Shown here piece by piece: positions 6,885-10,543 of a stretch of DNA of 10,543 nt. A program made the translations under genes and the position numbers. This DNA comes from Deltaproteobacteria bacterium (GTDB taxonomy: Bacteria; Desulfobacterota; Deferrimicrobia; Deferrimicrobiales; Deferrimicrobiaceae). The notes under the pieces are model-generated. The model had not been told where the DNA came from. It saw only the letters and a list, made by a program, of their open reading frames with translations, and made no database searches. The stretch is from assembly GCA_003105225.1 (NCBI GenBank), contig PQAK01000030.1, positions 1 through 10,543 of the forward strand, read 5' to 3'. Numbering within the stretch: the first letter of the stretch is position 1; the number at the start of each line of letters is the position of its first letter.

Positions 6885-7226
6885 ATGAAGAAGTTCGCAG
6901 CTTTCCTGGCGATCGTCGTGGCGGTGATGTTCTCCGCCGGAGTGGTCATCAGCGCGGAGGCTCCCGGCAAGGTCACCATCAAGGAGATCCAGAAGACCAA
7001 GCCGCCGGTGGTGTTCGATCACAAAGCCCACACGACGCGCGCAAAGGCGTGCAAGGATTGCCACCACAAGAACGAGCCCGGCAAGGAGCAGAAGTGCTCC
7101 GCTTGCCACAAGGCGAGTGCGGAAGGCAAGACGGTGGCCCTCAAGGACGCGTTCCACACCACCTGCAGGGACTGCCACAAGAAGATGAAGGGGCCGACCA
7201 AGTGTGACGACTGTCACAAGAAGTAA
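6885..7226 (+). CDS. Periplasmic tetraheme cytochrome c3 (class III)
   Basis: A 113-residue exported multihaem electron carrier. ATG 6885 follows a strong GGAGGGGGTGA-type ribosome site (6868-6878). Residues 1-24 are a Sec signal peptide (MKKF, hydrophobic core, SAE at the cleavage site), leaving about 89 mature residues. There are four CxxCH haem sites: C56-H60, C71-H75, C94-H98 and C107-H111. Four further histidines (H46, H49, H61, H91) are available as distal ligands, so all four haems can be bis-His. The FDHKAH block is typical of cytochrome c3. It is closer to c3 than to the triheme c7 (PpcA) type, which has three motifs. It is rich in Lys, as usual for carriers that dock acidic partners. 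Haem attachment would need the ccsB-ccsA system encoded just downstream. It is probably co-transcribed with the GltD-like gene and ends at a strong terminator. Confidence 0.95.
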   Translation: MKKFAAFLAIVVAVMFSAGVVISAEAPGKVTIKEIQKTKPPVVFDHKAHTTRAKACKDCHHKNEPGKEQKCSACHKASAEGKTVALKDAFHTTCRDCHKKMKGPTKCDDCHKK

Positions 7227-7243
7227 CCGGCCGCAGCGTTGGA

Positions 7244-7283
7244 AAAACGGGGAAGGGCGGTGGAACCCGCCCTTCCCCGTTTT
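7244..7283 (+). terminator. Strong Rho-independent terminator
   Basis: A perfect 17-base-pair stem (7244-7260 with 7267-7283) has a six-base loop TGGAAC. The right arm ends in GTTTT and the left arm begins with a run of A, so it could act in both directions. It closes the GltD-like/cytochrome unit. Confidence 0.95.
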
Positions 7284-7286
7284 AAA

Positions 7287-7315
7287 TTGACTTTCACTCC
7301 CCTTTATAGTATTTT
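7287..7315 (+). promoter_or_regulatory. Candidate sigma-70 promoter for the ccsB operon
   Basis: TTGACT (7287-7292), a 17-base spacer, then TATTTT (7310-7315, four of six bases), in an AT-rich patch directly after the terminator. Predicted start near 7322, leader about 44 bases. Another box, TATAGT (7305-7310), is too close to the -35. Confidence 0.5.
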
Positions 7316-7365
7316 TTCCAGACTTTACCGGAAACGGTTTACCCTTCATCCCAAGGTGAATCCCC

Positions 7366-8745
7366 ATGGCGGACGATAAGCGCGATACATCCACGATGGA
7401 CAAAGTGTGGAATTTCTTCACATCGCTGAAACTGGCGATTACCGTCCTGATCATCATGGCCGTCGCCTCGATCTTCGGGACGATCATCGAGCAGAACCAG
7501 CCCATAGAGAAATACCGCCAGGTGTACGAAGACTGGGCGTACCATCTTCTGGACCGGTTGAACATGTTCGACATGTACCACTCCTGGTGGTTCCTTCTCC
7601 TCCTGGTCCTTTTCACCATCAACCTGGCGTGCTGCACCCTCGACCGCCTGCCGCGGGTGCTGAAGGTCGTTCGCAACCCGAAAACGACCCTGGACGAAAA
7701 TCTCGAGAAAACCCTGGGCCAGGTGGACCGGTGGAAGAAAAAGGGATCCCTGGATGCCTGGGCCGACAAGTACGCGGAGGCCATGGGGAAAACCATCGGC
7801 AAGCCGCGCGTGACGAAGAACGGCGACGCCGTCCACCTCTACGCGGAAAAGGGCGTCGTATCCCGGTTCGGCGTCTACGTCACCCACACCTCCATCATCA
7901 TCATCTTCATCGGCGCGATCGTCGGCAACGTGCTCGGGTTCAAGGGATTCGTCAATATCCTCGAGGGACAGTCGATCCGCCAGGTATCGACACCCAGGGG
8001 CGACCGGTCGATCGATCTCGATTTCGCGGTACGGTGCAACAAGTTCACGCTGACCTACTACACGGACGAGCACGGGCATCAGACCCAGCAGCCGAAGGAG
8101 TACGCCTCCGACCTGAGCGTCCTCGAAAACGGCAGGGAAGTGCTCCGCAAGAAGATCGTGGTGAACGATCCGCTCCAGTACAAGGGGATCTGGTTCTACC
8201 AGTCCAGCTACGGCCAGGCGGGCGCAGCTTCGGCGAAGGTGGCGATCCGCGAACCGGGCGGCGCCCTTGTGACGGGCCTTTCGCTGTTCGCCGGGCAGCC
8301 GGTGGAGATCCCGGGATACGGGAGAATCACCGGGACGGATTACCAGCCGAACTACCAGGGTTTGGGCCCCGCTCTTCTCGTCACGCTGGAAAAGGCGGGC
8401 CAGCCGCCGTCCCAGCTCTGGCTGCTGGAGTCCCGCCCCGACTTCGACCGCCAGAGGAAGGACCGGTACTATTTATCCTTCGGCGGCTTGAGCCAGGCCT
8501 TCTATACGGGCCTCCAGGTGGCGAAGGACCCCGGGGTGAACGTCGTCTGGGTCGGCTGTACCCTGATGGTCATCGGTCTTCTCATTGCATTCTTCATGTC
8601 CCATCAGCGTCTCTGGGTGCGGTTGTCTCCGTCGGCAGACGGCCGCGTGGATGTCGTGCTGGCCGGCTCCGCAAGCAAAAACCGGCTGGCATTCGAAAAG
8701 AAGTTCGAGAAAATCCAGAGCGACATGAAGGCGGTCGCGATATAA
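7366..8745 (+). CDS. resB: Cytochrome c biogenesis protein CcsB/ResB (Ccs1)
   Basis: One half of the System II haem lyase that exports haem and attaches it to CxxCH motifs of c-type cytochromes outside the membrane. 459 residues, the usual size. ATG 7366 follows AAGGTGA (7353-7359). Membrane segments lie near residues 22-41, 74-90, 167-190 and 392-411. A large extracytoplasmic domain occupies about 191-390 and carries NDPLQYKGIWFYQSSYG (267-283), a block typical of ResB. His174 in the third helix (VYVTHTS) and His413 after the fourth helix (FFMSHQRLW) are where family members have conserved haem-related histidines. A cytoplasmic tail of about 45 residues follows. The gene is first in an apparent operon with ccsA, 43 bases on. 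A cytochrome c3 gene upstream is an obvious local substrate. Confidence 0.96.
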   Translation: MADDKRDTSTMDKVWNFFTSLKLAITVLIIMAVASIFGTIIEQNQPIEKYRQVYEDWAYHLLDRLNMFDMYHSWWFLLLLVLFTINLACCTLDRLPRVLKVVRNPKTTLDENLEKTLGQVDRWKKKGSLDAWADKYAEAMGKTIGKPRVTKNGDAVHLYAEKGVVSRFGVYVTHTSIIIIFIGAIVGNVLGFKGFVNILEGQSIRQVSTPRGDRSIDLDFAVRCNKFTLTYYTDEHGHQTQQPKEYASDLSVLENGREVLRKKIVVNDPLQYKGIWFYQSSYGQAGAASAKVAIREPGGALVTGLSLFAGQPVEIPGYGRITGTDYQPNYQGLGPALLVTLEKAGQPPSQLWLLESRPDFDRQRKDRYYLSFGGLSQAFYTGLQVAKDPGVNVVWVGCTLMVIGLLIAFFMSHQRLWVRLSPSADGRVDVVLAGSASKNRLAFEKKFEKIQSDMKAVAI

Positions 8746-8788
8746 TCAGAAGACTACACCCTTCACTGCAACGGGAGCTGCAATCGCC

Positions 8789-9628
8789 ATGCTGAATGTC
8801 CGTCTCTTCGACCTGACGACCCTTCTGTTCGGCGCCGCATCGGTCAATTACGTAGCCGCCCTGTACGGCAAAAAGGATACGCTTGCGCGCGTCGGAACCT
8901 GGCTCTGCGTCATCGCCGCGGTCGTCTCCACCGCAGCGATCGGCGTCCGCTGGGCCGAATCCTACAAAATGGGGATCGGCCGCATCCCCGTCACCAACCT
9001 GTACGAGTCGCTGGTGTTCTTCGCCTGGGCATTGAACTTCTTCTACCTGTTCGTGGAATGGAAGTACCGGAACCGGGCGTTCGGGGCTTTCGTCATGCCC
9101 ATCGCCTTCCTCACGATGCTGTTCGCCTTCACGAACGACAGCAGCATCCAGCCGCTGGTCCCGGCCCTCCAGTCCTACTGGCTCCACGCCCACGTGATCA
9201 CCTGTTTCGTGGGGTACGCGGCGTTTGCGGTCTCCGCCGGCGTCGCCGTCATGTACCTTCTCAAGGCCCGTCAGGAAGAGGCGAAGACGGACGCGGGGGT
9301 GGTCCGTCTCTTCCCTTCGAGCAAGGCGCTGGACGACCTGGTGTACAAGGCGATCATCTGGGGGTTCCCGTTCCTGACCGCCGGGATCATCACGGGCGCC
9401 GCATGGGCCAACTACGCGTGGGGCACCTACTGGTCCTGGGATCCCAAGGAGACCTGGTCGCTGATCGTATGGCTCGTGTACGCCGCCTTCCTTCATGCCC
9501 GGATCACCCGCGGTTGGCACGGCAAGCGCGCCGCGATCCTGTCGATCGCCGGGTTCCTGGCGACGATCATGTGCTACCTGGGAGTCAACCTCGTGCTTTC
9601 CGGCCTGCACTCCTACGGCGGATCGTAA
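8789..9628 (+). CDS. ccsA: Cytochrome c biogenesis protein CcsA/ResC (haem exporter and lyase)
   Basis: Partner of CcsB in System II; it carries haem through the membrane and presents it on its outer face. 279 residues, hydrophobic almost throughout, with about eight membrane helices. The diagnostic tryptophan-rich WWD motif is WGTYWSWDPKETW (residues 211-223). The early block RIPVTNLYESLVFF (65-78) is also typical. Candidate haem-ligand histidines flank the WWD segment: H133/H135 (YWLHAHV) before it, and H273 (SGLHSYG) after it. The start ATG 8789 has GGGAG at 8773-8777, eleven bases upstream, a little far but the best in the region. The family usually works with a thiol-reducing partner (CcdA/DsbD with ResA/CcsX); none is visible in the window, but a UxxC membrane protein follows immediately. 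Confidence 0.97.
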   Translation: MLNVRLFDLTTLLFGAASVNYVAALYGKKDTLARVGTWLCVIAAVVSTAAIGVRWAESYKMGIGRIPVTNLYESLVFFAWALNFFYLFVEWKYRNRAFGAFVMPIAFLTMLFAFTNDSSIQPLVPALQSYWLHAHVITCFVGYAAFAVSAGVAVMYLLKARQEEAKTDAGVVRLFPSSKALDDLVYKAIIWGFPFLTAGIITGAAWANYAWGTYWSWDPKETWSLIVWLVYAAFLHARITRGWHGKRAAILSIAGFLATIMCYLGVNLVLSGLHSYGGS

Positions 9629-9633
9629 TCGAT

Positions 9634-9652
9634 GGGCGGGTCGGCCCCGCCC
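9634..9652 (+). other. GC-rich stem-loop between ccsA and the selenoprotein gene
   Basis: GGGCGGG (9634-9640) pairs perfectly with CCCGCCC (9646-9652) around a five-base loop TCGGC. No T-run follows, so it is not a standard terminator. It could slow polymerase, protect mRNA from decay, or mark a processing point. It also lies inside the alternative N-terminal extension of the next gene (ATG 9632). Confidence 0.5.
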
Positions 9653-9667
9653 GGCGCAACCGCAGGG

Positions 9668-9808
9668 ATGAAAAAAAGAGTCGTCGCGTTTTTGATCACC
9701 GCCGTGGCTGCAGGCTCGGTGTTCGCGTTCGGCCTCTACAGGGAGGAAATCGCCGAAGTCCTGTTCAACGCCGCGATGCTTTGACTGTCGTGCATCGGGG
9801 TCGGGTGA
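9668..9808 (+). CDS. Tiny membrane selenoprotein with C-terminal UxxC (CD1871A-type CXXC family); in-frame TGA at 9782-9784 read as Sec
   Basis: A 46-residue protein if TGA 9782-9784 is decoded as selenocysteine, 38 if it is a stop. Seen directly: MKKR, then one hydrophobic helix (about residues 5-22), then LYREEIAEVLFNAAML-U-LSCIGVG and a second TGA (9806-9808). The part beyond the first TGA gives U39xxC42 followed by IGVG. As I recall the family, its members are about 45 residues, have one helix followed by G-x-x-R-x-E and V-L-x-x-A, and end in C-L-x-C-I-G-x-G beside NapH-like ferredoxin genes. Length, spacing and neighbour all agree, with U at the first Cys. Topology should be N-inside, placing UxxC at the outer face of the membrane. 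The start is uncertain: ATG 9668 gives the charged start but AGGG abuts it; in-frame ATG 9632 has GGCGGA nine bases upstream and adds 12 Gly/Pro/Ala-rich residues. Function unknown, probably thiol/selenol redox. Confidence 0.8.
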
Positions 9809-9813
9809 CCCCG
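9796..9813 (+). promoter_or_regulatory. Putative bacterial SECIS element
   Basis: CGGGGTC (9796-9802) pairs perfectly with GACCCCG (9807-9813) around the loop GGGT. Eleven bases separate it from the TGA at 9782-9784, and 18 lie between the TGA and the loop. A stem of this length, a short loop beginning with G and this spacing fit the known rules for bacterial SECIS hairpins that recruit SelB. The loop and 3' arm contain the real stop TGA, and the 3' arm ends on the first base of the next gene's GTG start. Confidence 0.7.
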
Positions 9814-10543
9814 TGAGATTCTTGAAACGCCGCATCTTCCAGACGCTGGGCACGCTGCTGCCCAACTCCTACCTGAAGGGATTTTCCCTCTCGCTGGCCC
9901 ACGGGGCCGTCCGCGTGACGCCCTCCCTCTACCAGGGGCCGTTGAAGGGCGTCTGCACGCCGCTGTTGAACTGCTATGCGTGCCCCTCGGCCCTGTTCTC
10001 CTGCCCGATCGGCGCGATCCAGCATTTCATGGTGACGGGGAGCGCGCCCTACTATGCGGCGGGAACCCTTTCCGTCATCGGGGCCTCGGTGGGACGCATG
10101 ACCTGCGGCACCCTCTGCCCCTTCGGATTCATGCAGGACCTCCTCCACAAGTTCCGGACCCTGAAAGTATCGATCCCGGTGTGGACCCGGTATTTCCGCT
10201 ATGCCGTCCTGGTCCTCCTCGTCTTCCTGATCCCGTATTTGACCCACGAGAACTGGTTCTCCAAGCTGTGCCCCATGGGGACGCTGATCGGCGGCCTGCC
10301 GTGGGTCACGCTGGACCTGAACGTCCGCTCGATGATCCGCGCCCTGTTCTGGGTGAAGATCGCGATCCTGCTCTTCTTCGTCACCGCCTCGCTCGATGGT
10401 GAAGCGCCCGTTCTGCCGGGCGGTCTGCCCGCTGGGGGCGATCTTCTCCCTGTTCAACAAGTCGAGCTTCCTGCAGCTCGCGTGGAACCCCGACACCTGC
10501 ACCCGGTGCGGGAAGTGCCAGAAGATCTGCCCGGTCGACATCC
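9813..10543 (+). CDS. NapH-like 4Fe-4S membrane polyferredoxin (3' partial, apparent frameshift near 10394)
   Basis: A membrane protein with cysteine clusters on cytoplasmic loops, related to NapH/CcoG-type ferredoxins that pass electrons from quinol or cytoplasmic donors. GTG 9813 is the best start: GGGTGA (9803-9808) lies just upstream and the previous stop is four bases away. In order: GVCTPLLNCYACPSALFSCP (residues 47-65), TCGTLCPFGFMQ (98-108), a membrane helix around 128-143, KLCPMGTL (151-158), and a helix near 176-194. At VTASL the frame breaks: the matching continuation, MVKRPFCRAVCPLGAIF then CTRCGKCQKICPVDI, lies one frame over from base 10396. Removing one C from CTCG at about 10392-10395 restores SLMVKRPF. 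The rest is outside the window. The family normally has two 4Fe-4S ferredoxin motifs near the C-terminus; the first is present. The frameshift may be a sequence error. Confidence 0.85.
   Translation, partial: MRFLKRRIFQTLGTLLPNSYLKGFSLSLAHGAVRVTPSLYQGPLKGVCTPLLNCYACPSALFSCPIGAIQHFMVTGSAPYYAAGTLSVIGASVGRMTCGTLCPFGFMQDLLHKFRTLKVSIPVWTRYFRYAVLVLLVFLIPYLTHENWFSKLCPMGTLIGGLPWVTLDLNVRSMIRALFWVKIAILLFFVTASLDGEAPVLPGGLPAGGDLLPVQQVELPAARVEPRHLHPVREVPEDLPGRH

Noticed and set aside
9632..9784. Reading the small ORF as an ordinary protein ending at TGA 9782
   Set aside because: It would end just before a conserved-looking redox tail, and a SECIS-like hairpin and matching neighbour favour read-through; kept only as the fallback.
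9765..10541. Minus-strand open frame opposite the NapH-like gene
   Set aside because: Antisense to clear Cys-rich ferredoxin motifs; the product is Arg/Gln/Asp-rich without domains. It stays open only because of composition.
1..10543. CRISPR arrays, insertion sequences, phage or integrase genes, riboswitches
   Set aside because: No spaced direct repeats, transposase or integrase motifs, or recognisable riboswitch folds were seen; intergenic gaps are all under 200 bases.

Overview
The window is GC-rich chromosomal DNA from a bacterium that most resembles the Desulfuromonadota/Desulfobacterota group (the former Deltaproteobacteria, Geobacter-like). This rests on a sigma-54 activator, a tetraheme cytochrome c3, System II (CcsB/CcsA) cytochrome c maturation, a membrane-bound polyferredoxin and apparent selenocysteine use. 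No marker allows a firmer placement. All recognised genes read on the + strand.

Layout. (1) 1-1091: the 3' part of an NtrC-type sigma-54-dependent response regulator. A sigma-54-like promoter (1205-1220) follows, then a small secreted Lys/Ala-rich protein (1268-1702) with a strong intrinsic terminator. (2) 1888-4773: a housekeeping pair, serA (phosphoglycerate dehydrogenase, with C-terminal ACT domain) and purA (adenylosuccinate synthetase, TTG start), 15 bases apart. (3) 4814-4981: tRNA-Lys(UUU) and tRNA-Glu(UUC), both with encoded CCA. (4) 5041-7226: a GltD-like FAD/NAD(P)H Fe-S oxidoreductase with an unusual N-terminal double-CxxC and two-helix membrane module, followed by a periplasmic tetraheme cytochrome c3 and a 17-bp-stem terminator. 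(5) 7366-10543: ccsB/resB, ccsA/resC, a very small membrane protein, and the start of a NapH-like 4Fe-4S membrane protein that runs off the window.

The most notable item is the small gene at 9668-9808. Read conventionally it is a 38-residue ORF ending at TGA 9782-9784. The same frame continues for seven codons to a second TGA and gives a C-terminus U-L-S-C-I-G-V-G. This matches, position by position, the conserved CxxC-I-G-x-G tail that I recall for a family of tiny membrane proteins (the CD1871A-type CXXC proteins) encoded beside NapH-like ferredoxins. A perfect 7-bp hairpin with a GGGT loop begins 11 nt after the TGA, as expected of a bacterial SECIS. I therefore read it as a UxxC selenoprotein. 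The hairpin also covers the Shine-Dalgarno region and the first base of the GTG start of the next gene, so decoding of Sec and expression of the ferredoxin may be coupled.

How the genes may work together. The second half of the window is about extracytoplasmic redox chemistry: a c-type cytochrome, the machinery that attaches its haem, and a UxxC/polyferredoxin pair that could move electrons through the membrane, possibly to thiols or cytochromes. The pairing is visible; the function is inference. The NapH-like gene carries an apparent one-base insertion near 10394, either an assembly error or a true frameshift.
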